41,666 bases of DNA from Caballeronia choica (GCF_001544535.1 NZ_FCON02000065.1:1-41666); one strand, 5' to 3'; positions 15,552-24,794 are shown, numbered from the stretch's first letter. The notes: a model not told the origin generated them from the sequence alone. A program made the numbers and translations.

Positions 15552-17108
15552 ATGATTGTTGGAGACATCCTTCGTCGCAATGCATTTCTATACGGCGAGA
15601 GGCCGGCGGTCATTTGCAATGGCCGTGCCGTCACGCATGCCGATTTTCTTGAACGCACGCTCAGGCTCGCCCAAGGCCTGCGTTCGAAGGGCTTGCAGCG
15701 ACAGAGCCGCATCGCCATCCTCGCCCAAAATGCCCCGGAATACCTTGAACTGTACGGCGCGTGTGAGGAAGCGGGGTTTGTTGCTGTTGGTTTAAATTAC
15801 CGACTCTCAGATGCGGAACTGACGGATATTCTGATCGATGCGACTCCTGCGGTCCTCGCCTACGACGAAGAGTTCGCGAAGCGCGTCGACGCTATCATAA
15901 GTGGGCTCGGTGAGCCGGTGCAGCTCCTCGAAATAGGCGGCGACGCCGACAGTGAGTTCGCTTATGAGCGACTGATCGAGAACAGCCTGCCGGAAGAGAA
16001 CGCGCCACGTGCAGATGAAGAAGATACCGTGTGTATCTTCTACACGAGCGGCACAACTGGTCGACCAAAAGGCGCAATGCTGCCCAACGGGGGCCAAGCG
16101 GCCCAAGCCGAGATCTACGCTCGGGCGGTCAAGGCGAAAGCAACCGATCGCATGCTGATCGTCATGCCGCTTTTCCACTGCGGCGGTAAAAACCTTGAAA
16201 TGATGTACCGGTCTCAAGGCGCCGCAATCGTCCTTCACAAGTCCTTCAACCCCCAAAGCATCATTGCAAGTTTCCTCGAAGATGGGGTCACCGCGGCTCA
16301 TCTGGCGCCGGTAATGATTCACCAGATCATCGACGAGTTGGATAAGGCGCCCAAAAAATTTCCCCTGCTGCACACGGTCCACTACGCATCGGCCCCAATG
16401 TCGGTCGCGCTGCTAAAGCGGGCGATCGGCCATTTTGGACTGGTCTTCGTTCAGAGCTACGGTATGACAGAAAACGGCGCCGGCACCTTCCTCGACAAAT
16501 TCCAACATGTCCTCGAGGGGCCCGAGACCGAGGTCGCTCGACTTGCGTCAGCCGGTAAGCCGTTTGAGGACACTGAACTGCGCGTCGTCAACGATGATGG
16601 AAGCGAAGCTGAAATCGGCACGATTGGCGAAGTTTTGACTCGTGCTCCCGGAATGATGAGCGGTTACTGGAAAAATCCGACGAGCACTGCCCAGGCATTG
16701 AAAGACGGGTGGATGTGCACGGGCGACTTGGGGTATCTCGACAAAGAGGGTTACCTGTTCATCGTCGATCGTAAGAAAGACATGATTATCTCCGGAGGCG
16801 AAAACATTTACTCCCGAGAGGTCGAAGAAGCCCTTGCGAGTCATCCATCGGTCTCGGAAGCGTCCGTGATCGGAGTGCCTGATTCGAAGTGGGGCGAGGC
16901 GGTGAAGGCTTTTGTCGTGCTCCGCACCAACGCTGTGGCGACGGAAGTAGAACTGATCGACTACGTTAAGAGCAAGATAGCTAGCTACAAAAAGCCGAAG
17001 AGTATCGACTTTGTCGGTTCGCTGCCGCGTCTGTCGAGCACAAACAAAGTCGATAAGAAAGCGCTAAGAGCGCCATTTTGGGCCGGTAAAGAACGTAGTG
17101 TCGCTTAA
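15552..17108 (+). CDS. AMP-forming acyl-CoA ligase (class I adenylate-forming)
   Basis: 518 residues. It converts a free carboxylic acid to its CoA thioester via acyl-AMP, in the cytosol. It has the ATP P-loop FYTSGTTGRPKGAML (from about residue 163), PLFHCGG, the aromatic-acid/fatty-acid-binding segment SYGMTENGAG, GWMCTGDLGYLDKEGY, DRKKDMIISGGENIYSREVE and the catalytic lysine Lys499 in STNKVDKKAL. Length is typical of medium-chain or aryl acid ligases. The start at 15552 has AGGGA seven bases upstream. As first gene of the co-directional set, it should define the entry substrate. Specificity cannot be read by eye. Confidence 0.92.
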   Translation: MIVGDILRRNAFLYGERPAVICNGRAVTHADFLERTLRLAQGLRSKGLQRQSRIAILAQNAPEYLELYGACEEAGFVAVGLNYRLSDAELTDILIDATPAVLAYDEEFAKRVDAIISGLGEPVQLLEIGGDADSEFAYERLIENSLPEENAPRADEEDTVCIFYTSGTTGRPKGAMLPNGGQAAQAEIYARAVKAKATDRMLIVMPLFHCGGKNLEMMYRSQGAAIVLHKSFNPQSIIASFLEDGVTAAHLAPVMIHQIIDELDKAPKKFPLLHTVHYASAPMSVALLKRAIGHFGLVFVQSYGMTENGAGTFLDKFQHVLEGPETEVARLASAGKPFEDTELRVVNDDGSEAEIGTIGEVLTRAPGMMSGYWKNPTSTAQALKDGWMCTGDLGYLDKEGYLFIVDRKKDMIISGGENIYSREVEEALASHPSVSEASVIGVPDSKWGEAVKAFVVLRTNAVATEVELIDYVKSKIASYKKPKSIDFVGSLPRLSSTNKVDKKALRAPFWAGKERSVA

Positions 17109-17139
17109 CCGCGTTACAAAAACGTCCAGGAGTAATTCG

Positions 17140-18300
17140 ATGTATCCGATTGTATTGACCGACGAGCAACGAGCGATCAAGAATGCCGTGCGACGGCTAG
17201 CGACCGAAAAATTCGCGCCGAAGGCGGCGTATTGGGACCAAACTTATACTCCACCGCTCGAGAACCTGCAAATTCTGGCGGAAAACGGCTATACCGGGAT
17301 CTGTCTTCCCGAAGAGTATGGCGGGTCCGGATTGGGCGTGTTTGAAAACGTATTGATTTTTGAAGAAATTAGCCGAGCCTGCGCGAATACGGCGATGTTG
17401 TTAAACGTCACGGAAGGTGCCGCATCACGCGTGATCATTGGTTTGGGCACAGAAGAGCAAAAGCAAAAATATCTGAGAAAGATGGGGAAGGCGGAAATAT
17501 TAGCAGCGTGGTCAATGTCTGAGCCTAATGCTGGATCTGATCTCGCCGGCACGCAGACCAAGGCAGTCCTAAGGGGCGGCGAGTATATCGTGAACGGGAG
17601 CAAGCTGTGGTGCACCGCCGCTCAAGTCGCAGACGTCTTTATCGTCTTCGTGCGCGTTGGCGAGGAGGACGGATTGAGAGGAGTCGGCGCGCTCCTGATT
17701 GACAAAGACACATCAGGCATGACGATTGGAAAACATCTGGATCTTATCGGCCTGCGCGGAACTGGGATGGCAGAACTCGTATTTGAGGACGCACGGGTTC
17801 CGGCCGAGAATCTGATCTTGCGCCCAGGGCGCATGAAGGATCTATTTACCTTAATGGCGTCAGACCGCATCGCGGGTAATCCACCTATCGCGTTGGGAAT
17901 TGCTCAAGCAGCATTCACCGCCGCCGTACAACATTTGCGAGACCGGAGCCAGTTTGGCAAGGCACTTATTGAAAATCAGGGGCTGCAATGGCTACTTGCC
18001 GACATGGCGACGAGCATCGAGACGGCACGCGCGTTGATTTACAACGCCGCCTTGCGTACCGACGCGAACGGCGGTGTCCCCATTTACGAGACATCAATGG
18101 CCAAGATCGTCGCCAATGAGATGGCGGTCAAGGTGACAAATCAGGCGATCCAGATGGGAGGTTCGTTTGGGCTGTCGAATGAATACCCATTTGAGCGCTA
18201 CTTCCGTGACGCACGAGGTCTTTCGATCGGTTACGGGACGACCGAAGTGCACCGCAACTCGGTCGCCCGCGACATCGTGAGCGGTGCGTATAACTGCTGA
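17140..18300 (+). CDS. Acyl-CoA dehydrogenase (FadE-type), atypical active-site motif
   Basis: 386 residues, standard single-domain flavoprotein dehydrogenase. It has an N-terminal helical domain, the beta-domain motif AAWSMSEPNAGSDLAG, then FEDARVPAENLIL, RDRSQFGKALIENQGLQW and the C-terminal YPFERYFRDARGLSIGYG. It introduces a C2-C3 double bond and hands electrons to ETF. At residues 363-368 it reads IGYGTT where classical enzymes have IYEGTS, so the usual catalytic Glu is a Tyr (Tyr365). The base must come from elsewhere, as in isovaleryl- or FadE-pair enzymes. AGGAG precedes ATG 17140 by seven bases. Confidence 0.9.
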   Translation: MYPIVLTDEQRAIKNAVRRLATEKFAPKAAYWDQTYTPPLENLQILAENGYTGICLPEEYGGSGLGVFENVLIFEEISRACANTAMLLNVTEGAASRVIIGLGTEEQKQKYLRKMGKAEILAAWSMSEPNAGSDLAGTQTKAVLRGGEYIVNGSKLWCTAAQVADVFIVFVRVGEEDGLRGVGALLIDKDTSGMTIGKHLDLIGLRGTGMAELVFEDARVPAENLILRPGRMKDLFTLMASDRIAGNPPIALGIAQAAFTAAVQHLRDRSQFGKALIENQGLQWLLADMATSIETARALIYNAALRTDANGGVPIYETSMAKIVANEMAVKVTNQAIQMGGSFGLSNEYPFERYFRDARGLSIGYGTTEVHRNSVARDIVSGAYNC

Positions 18301-18583
18301 TATCGAGCTGTCTGCTTGGCGAGCATGGAAGCAGGGTTAAAAGGGCGGCGAGCGGGCGTGTTCTTTAATAAGCGGAGGGTCCTAACGGTCCCGCATGGTC
18401 TTGCCGAGATATGGTACTGAACTCAGCTTCTACACGCACGGCGAAACGTCGGACGCAAGTTGGCGCATCAATGCCGGAAGTTGGCCCCAACCTCCTCTTC
18501 CCCAAGTTCCGATAACCGGCGACAGGAACGCTCTTGACAGAGGTTAACGTCTTAACGTGGCTTTGGTTTGAATTGAATAGGCT

Positions 18584-18939
18584 ATGAAACATATTCTTCT
18601 CGCTTTCAGTAGCCCGGTGACGGGAACGAAGCGGCTTTCGAGAAGTGGTACCGGGAGATACACATTCCGGAGATGCTCTAGCGGCCCGGATTCGTTGCCT
18701 GCGAGCGTTTCCAAGCAAGTTCTTCACAAATGGGGCGAACCAGGTCTCAAGAATTTCTAGCGATTTGGCAGATCGAGACGGAGAACCTGGACGCGGTGTA
18801 TCGTGAACTCCGCGCTGACTTGTCGTCTCGTACGACCGGCACCGACGCTTTCGATACGGAAGCGACGGTAAGCCTCAGCTTCACAGCCCTATGGACCAAA
18901 TGCTTGCGCGACGTTCAACCACATGTCTACCGCTGCTAG
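18584..18939 (+). pseudogene. Broken EthD/DUF4286-like small alpha-beta barrel protein
   Basis: ATG 18584 begins MKHILLAFSSP. A one-base shift then restores the family sequence GNEAAFEKWYREIHIPEML, followed by TAG where most relatives have a residue before RPGFVACERFQASSS. The frame then continues QEFLAIWQIETENLDAVYRE to the stop at 18937-18939. The W-Y-x-x-I-H-x-P pattern is typical of EthD-like dimeric barrels that assist ring or side-chain catabolism. With one frameshift and one nonsense codon it is probably dead. It sits inside the otherwise intact gene set. Confidence 0.7.
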
Positions 18940-18949
18940 AGGACTGGAA

Positions 18950-19651
18950 ATGCCTTTATTAATGAAAGAGGCCGACGAACGCGTCGCCTATTTGACATTG
19001 AATCGACCCGATCGCCGAAATGCGCTCAACAAGGAGTTGTGTGAACAGTTGTGTTCACAACTGGTCAAATGCGCTGAAGACGAAAGTGTCAAAGTCATTG
19101 TCATTCGTGGTGCGGGTACGGCATTTTGTGGGGGGGCCGACGTGACAGAGATGCGCGCATCTTCCAGTCAGGCGGATATAGTCGCATATGCCGAGCGGAA
19201 CGCGCACCTGTTGAAGCTTGCACCCAGCTTGAGGGTTCCCGTCCTAGCCGCTCTGAACGGTCCGGCCGTAGGAGCCGGTGCCGCGCTGGCGCTTGCATGT
19301 GATGGCATTGTGATGGCCGAACACGCGACCCTCAGCTTTCCGGAAATCCATCACGGTATCGCGCCTCTTCTCGTTTGGCCTAGCCTGGAACGTCACGTCG
19401 GCCGCTTAGCGGCCTTCGAAATCCTGACGGGAGATGGCCCCATTACCGCATACCAGGCATTGGAACGGCGGTGGGTGAATCGAGTAGTGAAGTCCGAGGA
19501 TCTCCAAACCGAAGTACGCGCATGGGCGCTGAAGATTGCGGCGCTGTCGTCGTCGGCGCTAAGCGGAATGAAGCGTATCGCTTTCGCGAGTGACGGTTGT
19601 TCGCTCGAGGGATCTCTATTGAAGGCAGTCGACGCATATAAAAATCAGTAG
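18950..19651 (+). CDS. Enoyl-CoA hydratase/isomerase family protein
   Basis: 233 residues, a short crotonase: LTLNRPDRRNALNKELCEQL, the oxyanion-hole loop TAFCGGADVTEMRAS, LNGPAVGAGAALALACDG and FPEIHHGIAPLL. The first of the two catalytic Glu residues of true hydratases is Ala here (GAGAAL), while the second (PEI) is kept. This fits an isomerase, hydrolase or retro-Claisen-type crotonase (inference). The C-terminal helical part is shorter than in typical 255-residue members. AGAGGA precedes ATG 18950 by six bases; an in-frame ATG at 18923 overlaps the dead EthD-like gene and is less likely. Confidence 0.85.
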   Translation: MPLLMKEADERVAYLTLNRPDRRNALNKELCEQLCSQLVKCAEDESVKVIVIRGAGTAFCGGADVTEMRASSSQADIVAYAERNAHLLKLAPSLRVPVLAALNGPAVGAGAALALACDGIVMAEHATLSFPEIHHGIAPLLVWPSLERHVGRLAAFEILTGDGPITAYQALERRWVNRVVKSEDLQTEVRAWALKIAALSSSALSGMKRIAFASDGCSLEGSLLKAVDAYKNQ

Positions 19652-19691
19652 CGCCTCAATTTTAGAACGTACATATTCCACGGAGGCAGAA

Positions 19692-20480
19692 ATGTCAGAA
19701 AAGAAGAGCGAAAAAGGCTCATCATCGATCGCAAAAGTTCAGATTGATAAAATCACAGTTCGCGGACTGGATTTGTGCGAGGACGTTATTGGCAAAACGA
19801 GTTTGACGGAATACTTCCTTCTCTTGTTGTCCGGCGAGAAGCCGAGTGCCGAACTGATCAAACTTGTAGACGCCTCCATGGTTTCCATCGCAGAGCACGG
19901 GCTCGTTCCGTCGGTACAAGCTGCACGTATGACGCTGGCGTCGGCTCCAGACGCACTTCAGGGTGCCGTCGCCGCAGGCTTGCTGGGTTGTGGATCCGTC
20001 ATCCTAGGTGCATCAGAAACCGCGGGACGGCTGCTCGTCGAGATTGTCGCAGAGGTGGCTGGCGGAACGCCGCTTGAAACTGTCGTGAGAACGCGTTTAA
20101 CCTCGATGCACCAACAGCGGATCTCCCTTCCAGGCTTCGGTCACCCGATTCACCGCAACGGTGATCCTCGGGCTGCCAGCTTGATCGCGTACGCGCAGCG
20201 ATTGGGAACCCGCGGCAAGCATACTGAGGCGGTGGAGGAACTGGACCGGCAAGTTGAGGTCGTGTATGGCCGAAAGCTCCCTCTCAACGTCTCGGGCGCG
20301 ATCCCGGCGGTTCTGCTGGACGCGGGCTTCCCAGTAGATTCGCTCCGCGGTATTCCAATCATGGCACGCACGGCGAGCTTGATCGCCCATTTGGCGGAAG
20401 AACGAGTTAAGCCGATAGGGTTCAAGCTCGCCGCGGCCGCAGATCGCTCAATTGACTTTGACGGTGTCGAGGCGATTTAG
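19692..20480 (+). CDS. Citrate-synthase-superfamily protein (citryl-CoA lyase-like)
   Basis: 262 residues, much shorter than citrate synthase (~430), matching proteins annotated as citryl-CoA lyase in Burkholderiales. Family signs: GKTSLTEYFLLLLSGEKP near the N-terminus, DALQGAVAAGLLGCGSVILG, and the active-site block ISLPGFGHPIHRNGDPRA with the catalytic His151. Citryl-CoA lyases split a 3-hydroxy-3-carboxy-acyl-CoA to acetyl-CoA and a 2-oxo acid; the reverse is a condensation. The true substrate may be citryl-CoA or an alkyl- or aryl-malyl analogue. GGAGG lies six bases before ATG 19692. It comes right before the aconitase/isocitrate-dehydrogenase-like trio. Confidence 0.82.
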   Translation: MSEKKSEKGSSSIAKVQIDKITVRGLDLCEDVIGKTSLTEYFLLLLSGEKPSAELIKLVDASMVSIAEHGLVPSVQAARMTLASAPDALQGAVAAGLLGCGSVILGASETAGRLLVEIVAEVAGGTPLETVVRTRLTSMHQQRISLPGFGHPIHRNGDPRAASLIAYAQRLGTRGKHTEAVEELDRQVEVVYGRKLPLNVSGAIPAVLLDAGFPVDSLRGIPIMARTASLIAHLAEERVKPIGFKLAAAADRSIDFDGVEAI

Positions 20481-21597
20481 CGGGTGACATTGCGAGAGGC
20501 GGTGTCCGTAGGCGGGAAGCGGACGACCGATCTGGGACGGCGCGCCAGTGAAGATGAGCAGATCAACGGCTCCGTGGGCGCGCGATCTGATGTGTGATGC
20601 CAAATGACCAAAGAAAGAGGCACCCTTCGACGGCAAAAGGAAAAGTGGTTTGCTGGCGCCCCCGTTCGAATAACGAGATGCGAGGTGCGTACGCCAGTGA
20701 GATCTCGCTGCGTCCGCATAGAGTCTTCTTTTGAGAACAACCGGTTGACAATCATTTTCTTCCGCCACGGAAACGGCTCCTGGCAGCTTTTCCCACCCGC
20801 AGGCAGTCTTCCTGCCATGGGCCACGCCGGCTTTCGCGTTGTTTCCGGACTCGTGGAGGAAGTGACGGCCGACCCTTGATGAGGAGCCAAGCTCAACTGT
20901 CATTGACGGACGCGCGGCGGCTACAAACCGCCGGCAAAGGTGAGCCGTAAGACCGTATGCCGAACTGCAGTGTGGGCAATCACACCTTGTGCCAGTACAC
21001 TGGATTGGATTGTTCCTTCCAGCCAGTATGCGCCCGCACAGGCCTTCACAGCGACTGCCATCGTTCACATACGGTCATTGGCAAGGAGGGTTTAACTGCC
21101 TCCCTGTCGCTATCTCGCCCCTACAAACGTGTTTGTGCACGTCTCGCGCGCGAAGTAGCAAGCAATGCTCAGCCGCATCGATCTTGACAGTGAGCCACAA
21201 CACGACACCATATCAACTTTCCCAGGGACAATTTGTTCCCAAATGGGGTGGAACGATTCTAATGCGGTGGGGCCCGACTGGGCCGGATGCCAGTAAAGAA
21301 TCGATTCCCCAGACGTTCTGGCAGCGGCGGCAGGCATCGATGTGCCTTCGCACACTCAATGCGAATGTCAATTTCGCGCACACACTCCCTTAATTCTAGC
21401 CTCAACTCCGGGCCGACCGTAACCGGACCGAGGTTCTTGCAAGCGGGGATAGTCCCCAACAGTGCTTAGATAGGGCTATGGGCGCGCGGTATGCCATGCG
21501 CCCGATTCATTCAATGTATGCAGTGGGTCGTCTGTACAGGTTTGGACAGACTAAACAGAATGACCTCTACGTTAGAGCACTAGAAGAGGCGACGGAG
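20481..21597. other. 1.1-kb gap inside the gene set, no recognisable gene
   Basis: Both strands have open frames of 60-200 codons here, but none resembles a family I know, and ribosome sites are poor. A short stem (GGAGG/CCTCC around nine bases) is at 21085-21103. The gap separates the lyase from leuC, so leuC may have its own promoter or a gene has been lost. An in-frame ATG for leuC at 21478 lies in this stretch but would add 40 unconserved residues. Confidence 0.4.
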
Positions 21598-23007
21598 ATG
21601 ACTCATGAAACACCCAGGAGCTTGTTTGAGAAGGTTTGGGACGCCCATGTCGTAGCGTCGCGTGGTTCCGACGCAGCACTACTGCACGTCGACCGCCATT
21701 TGGTCCACGACTTGTCGGGCGGTGAAGGACTGTACGAGCTCAAGGCAAGAGGGTTAAAGGTCCGAAATCCGGAGCTAACCATTGCCACGCCGGATCACAC
21801 AATTTCCACAACGCCGGGTCGTGCAGACACGATTCCCGTTGCGCAGCGGCTTCTCAGGGACTTCCGCACGCTTACGAATGAGGCAGGCATACGCTTGTTT
21901 GACGTCGACACGGTGGGCCAAGGAATTGTTCACGTGATTGGTCCGGAGCTTGGCCTAAGTTTGCCGGGATCGGTAATCGTCTGCGCCGACAGTCATACTT
22001 GCACTCACGGCGGACTCGGCGCGTTGGCATTTGGAATTGGAACAAGTGAAATGCAACACGTGTTTGCGACCCAGACAATCGTGCAGAGACAACCGAGACT
22101 GATGCGCGTCGTCTTCGTTGGCAAGGCAAACGGAATCACGGCAAAGGACATGGTGCTCCATCTGATTGGAAGAATAGGAGCAGGCGCCGGCAGCGGCTTC
22201 GCCGTCGAGTACTCAGGGGAAGCAGTTCAAGCGCTCGAAGTAGAGGCACGTCTGACACTATGCAATCTTTCGATCGAACTCGGTGCGAAGGTCGGTATGG
22301 TCGCTCCCGACGACGTAACGATCGAGTATCTCGCTGGTCGACCATTCGCGCCTGCGGGCCCGCTTTGGGACGAAGCGCTGAAAAATTGGCACTCCCTCAA
22401 AAGTGATGAGGGTGCCGCTTTTGATAGGGAAGTCTTGATCGACATATCCAACCTTGCGCCGCAGATTACGTGGGGAACGAGCCCTCAGGATGTAATTGAT
22501 GTCAGCGGCACAATTCCGGACCCACAAAACGAGAAGGATCCAAAGCGTAGGCAGGAAATGATCGATGCACTGAAGTACATTGGGCTTGAACCAGGACAGC
22601 GTATCGAGGGAACGCCTGTCGATGTTGTCTTCATCGGTTCATGCACAAATAGCCGTCTCTCCGACTTGCGTGAGGCAGCAAAGGTAGCCCGCCGCGGAAA
22701 AGTTGCGCCGGGCGTAAAGGCGTGGGTGGTACCAGGGTCTGAGTCCGTCAAACGGGCCGCCGAAGCCGAGGGCCTCAACCGCGTATTCACGGACGCCGGT
22801 TTTGAATGGCGAAGTCCGGGTTGCTCGATGTGTCTCGCCGTCAATGGTGAAACGGTAGGGCCAGGTCAAAGAAGTGTGTCCACGTCCAATCGGAACTTTG
22901 TTGGTCGCCAGGGCCCGCGCGCTCGGACCCATTTAGCTAGTCCAGCGATGGCAGCGGCGGCGGCGCTCGCCGGATGCATTGTCGACGTCCGTAAGCAGGA
23001 GCAGTGA
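21598..23007 (+). CDS. leuC: 3-isopropylmalate dehydratase large subunit-like (aconitase family)
   Basis: 469 residues, full length. It begins SLFEKVWDAHVV, has HVDRHLVHDLSGGEGL and DSHTCTHGGLGALAFGIGTS, and carries the three [4Fe-4S] ligands Cys349 (GSCTNSR), Cys409 and Cys412 (GCSMC), matching the known spacing. With the small subunit it moves a hydroxyl between adjacent carbons of a 2- or 3-substituted malate by dehydration and rehydration. The start chosen is ATG 21598, which gives the normal family beginning. It sits among CoA-catabolic genes rather than with leuA, which suggests a catabolic paralogue acting on another 2-alkylmalate or citrate-like acid. Whether it also serves leucine synthesis cannot be decided here. 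Confidence 0.88.
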   Translation: MTHETPRSLFEKVWDAHVVASRGSDAALLHVDRHLVHDLSGGEGLYELKARGLKVRNPELTIATPDHTISTTPGRADTIPVAQRLLRDFRTLTNEAGIRLFDVDTVGQGIVHVIGPELGLSLPGSVIVCADSHTCTHGGLGALAFGIGTSEMQHVFATQTIVQRQPRLMRVVFVGKANGITAKDMVLHLIGRIGAGAGSGFAVEYSGEAVQALEVEARLTLCNLSIELGAKVGMVAPDDVTIEYLAGRPFAPAGPLWDEALKNWHSLKSDEGAAFDREVLIDISNLAPQITWGTSPQDVIDVSGTIPDPQNEKDPKRRQEMIDALKYIGLEPGQRIEGTPVDVVFIGSCTNSRLSDLREAAKVARRGKVAPGVKAWVVPGSESVKRAAEAEGLNRVFTDAGFEWRSPGCSMCLAVNGETVGPGQRSVSTSNRNFVGRQGPRARTHLASPAMAAAAALAGCIVDVRKQEQ

Positions 23008-23645
23008 TGGAAACGTTCACTACGTTGACTGGCCGTGCAGCCCCACTTGTGCGAGCCAACATTGATACCGACGTCATTATCAGAATCGAGCGTCTCGCTG
23101 CCCTCAAGCGGTCCGAGCTAGGCGCCTACGCTTTCGAGGCTTTGCGCTTTAAGCCTGATGGGAGCGAAAACCCGGACTTCGTATTGAACACGGCCGACTA
23201 CCGCGGCGCGCCGATTTTGATTGCCGGCGCCAACTTCGGTTGCGGAAGCTCGCGCGAACACGCTGTATGGGCTTTGCAGGGCCTCGGCATTCGATGCGTC
23301 ATCGCACCTAGCTACGGCGACATTTTCTTCGGTAACTGCTTTCAAAACGGATTGCTGCCCGTCGTACTGCCGCAGCAGACAGTTTCTCGCATCGCGTCGT
23401 TGATCGAAGCGAGTCCAGCTACGACGGTCTCCGTCGATCTCGAACGTCAGACGGTGACACTGTCCGACGGGGAGGGATTTTCGTTCGTGGTAGAGCCTGC
23501 GCGGCGCACTCAGATGCTTGAGGGACTCGATGAGATCGCCGTGACGCTGTTATCCGAAAGCGTTATCGATACTTTTCAGACCGCAGATCGGATCCGGCGT
23601 CCATGGATTTACTTGCCTACCGATGGAGCGCTAGCAAATGACTGA
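23007..23645 (+). CDS. leuD: 3-isopropylmalate dehydratase small subunit-like
   Basis: 212 residues, the swivelling domain of the aconitase-type isomerase and partner of LeuC. Typical pieces: TLTGRAAPLVRANIDTDVII, ANFGCGSSREHAVWALQGLG and SYGDIFFGNCFQNGLLPVVL. Its ATG overlaps the large-subunit stop (TGATG), with AGGAG at 22997-23001, so the two are made together. The 3' end overlaps the next start by eight bases. Residues around RIERL near the substrate-reading loop are those to compare with known LeuD to judge the size of the side chain accepted. Confidence 0.9.
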   Translation: METFTTLTGRAAPLVRANIDTDVIIRIERLAALKRSELGAYAFEALRFKPDGSENPDFVLNTADYRGAPILIAGANFGCGSSREHAVWALQGLGIRCVIAPSYGDIFFGNCFQNGLLPVVLPQQTVSRIASLIEASPATTVSVDLERQTVTLSDGEGFSFVVEPARRTQMLEGLDEIAVTLLSESVIDTFQTADRIRRPWIYLPTDGALAND

Positions 23646-24759
23646 TAAGAAGAAAGTTCTGTTTTTGGGCGGAGACGGCATCGGACCCGAAGTGGTGGCA
23701 GAAGCGCGACGGATTGCCGCATGGTTCCTGGAGCATGGGCTAAACGCGACACTATCGGACGGTTTGTACGGGATGTCTCAATATCGGATCGACGGACGTC
23801 TGATTTCCGTGGACGTGCTCATGCAATGTAAGCAAGCCGATGCAATCATTTTCGGTGCGACCGGCGGGGCAGAGATTGAGGCCCTGCCTGCAGATGTCAT
23901 CGAGAGCGGCGGACTGCTTTTCCTGCGCAAGGAACTCGATCTATTCGCGAACCTCAGGCCAATCAAAGCGATCGATGCCCTACGAGATGCGTCTACGCTA
24001 AAGCCCAATGTGATCAAAGACGTCGACTTCGTTTTCGTTCGTGAGCTGTGCGGTGGGATCTATTTTGGAACCCCACGTGGCATCGAAACCTTGCCGAACG
24101 GTCAACGGCGCGGTGTCGACACCCAGGTATATACCAGCGGCGAGATTCGAAGGGTCGCGCGCGTGGCCTTCGAACTCGCACGCAGTAGGAACAAGCATCT
24201 TTGTTCCGTCGAGAAGTCGAATGTTATGGAGTCCGGAAAGCTATGGCGTGAGGAAGTTCAGAGGATGCAGGCCGAGGAGTTCGCGGACGTAGAGCTTACC
24301 CATATGTACGCCGACAACTGTGCGATGCAACTCGTGCGGCGCCCGAGCCAGTTTGATGTCATCCTCGCAGATAACCTCTTTGGTGACATCCTTTCCGACT
24401 GTGCAGCGATGATTTGCGGGTCGCTGGGCATGCTGCCGTCGGCCTCGCTCAGCGCACCCGATGAACGCGGGCGACACAACGCACTGTATGAGCCTATCCA
24501 TGGCAGTGCCCCTGACATTGCAGGAAAAAGCCTCGCGAATCCATTGGCGACCATCCTCAGTTTTGCAATGGCGCTGCGTCATTCGCTCGGTGCTGCGGGT
24601 GACGCCGATTTGTTGGAACAGGCGGTGCGAAAGGCCCTCGATGATGGTGCACGGACCGCAGACATGGCCGGGCCAGACGAGCGCAAGCTATCGACCGTGG
24701 GTATGGGTGATGCCGTGATCCGTGCCTTAGAAGAACTGTCGGCCCCGAGTGCTCAATGA
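23638..24759 (+). CDS. leuB: 3-isopropylmalate dehydrogenase-like beta-decarboxylating dehydrogenase
   Basis: 373 residues of the isocitrate/isopropylmalate dehydrogenase superfamily. It oxidises a 3-substituted malate and decarboxylates it to a 2-oxo acid, reducing NAD. Seen: LGGDGIGPEVVAEARRI, the substrate-helix stretch ESGGLLFLRKELDLFANLRP (IPMDH-like, with Glu and two Leu), RELCGGIYFGTPRG, YADNCAMQLVRRPSQFDV with the metal-binding DNLFGDILSD, and the cofactor loop EPIHGSAPDIAGK. The Leu pair suggests a hydrophobic substituent, unlike isocitrate dehydrogenase. ATG 23638 overlaps leuD, and the stop nearly overlaps the next open frame. Confidence 0.88.
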   Translation: MTDKKKVLFLGGDGIGPEVVAEARRIAAWFLEHGLNATLSDGLYGMSQYRIDGRLISVDVLMQCKQADAIIFGATGGAEIEALPADVIESGGLLFLRKELDLFANLRPIKAIDALRDASTLKPNVIKDVDFVFVRELCGGIYFGTPRGIETLPNGQRRGVDTQVYTSGEIRRVARVAFELARSRNKHLCSVEKSNVMESGKLWREEVQRMQAEEFADVELTHMYADNCAMQLVRRPSQFDVILADNLFGDILSDCAAMICGSLGMLPSASLSAPDERGRHNALYEPIHGSAPDIAGKSLANPLATILSFAMALRHSLGAAGDADLLEQAVRKALDDGARTADMAGPDERKLSTVGMGDAVIRALEELSAPSAQ

Positions 24760-24794
24760 ACGCGCGGGGCCCGAATGGTGGGAAGGGGAAGTAC

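Noticed and set aside
20604-20879. 91-codon + strand frame in the gap before leuC, with equally long minus frames
   Set aside because: No known motif, poor ribosome site and overlapping frames on both strands; reported as gap only.
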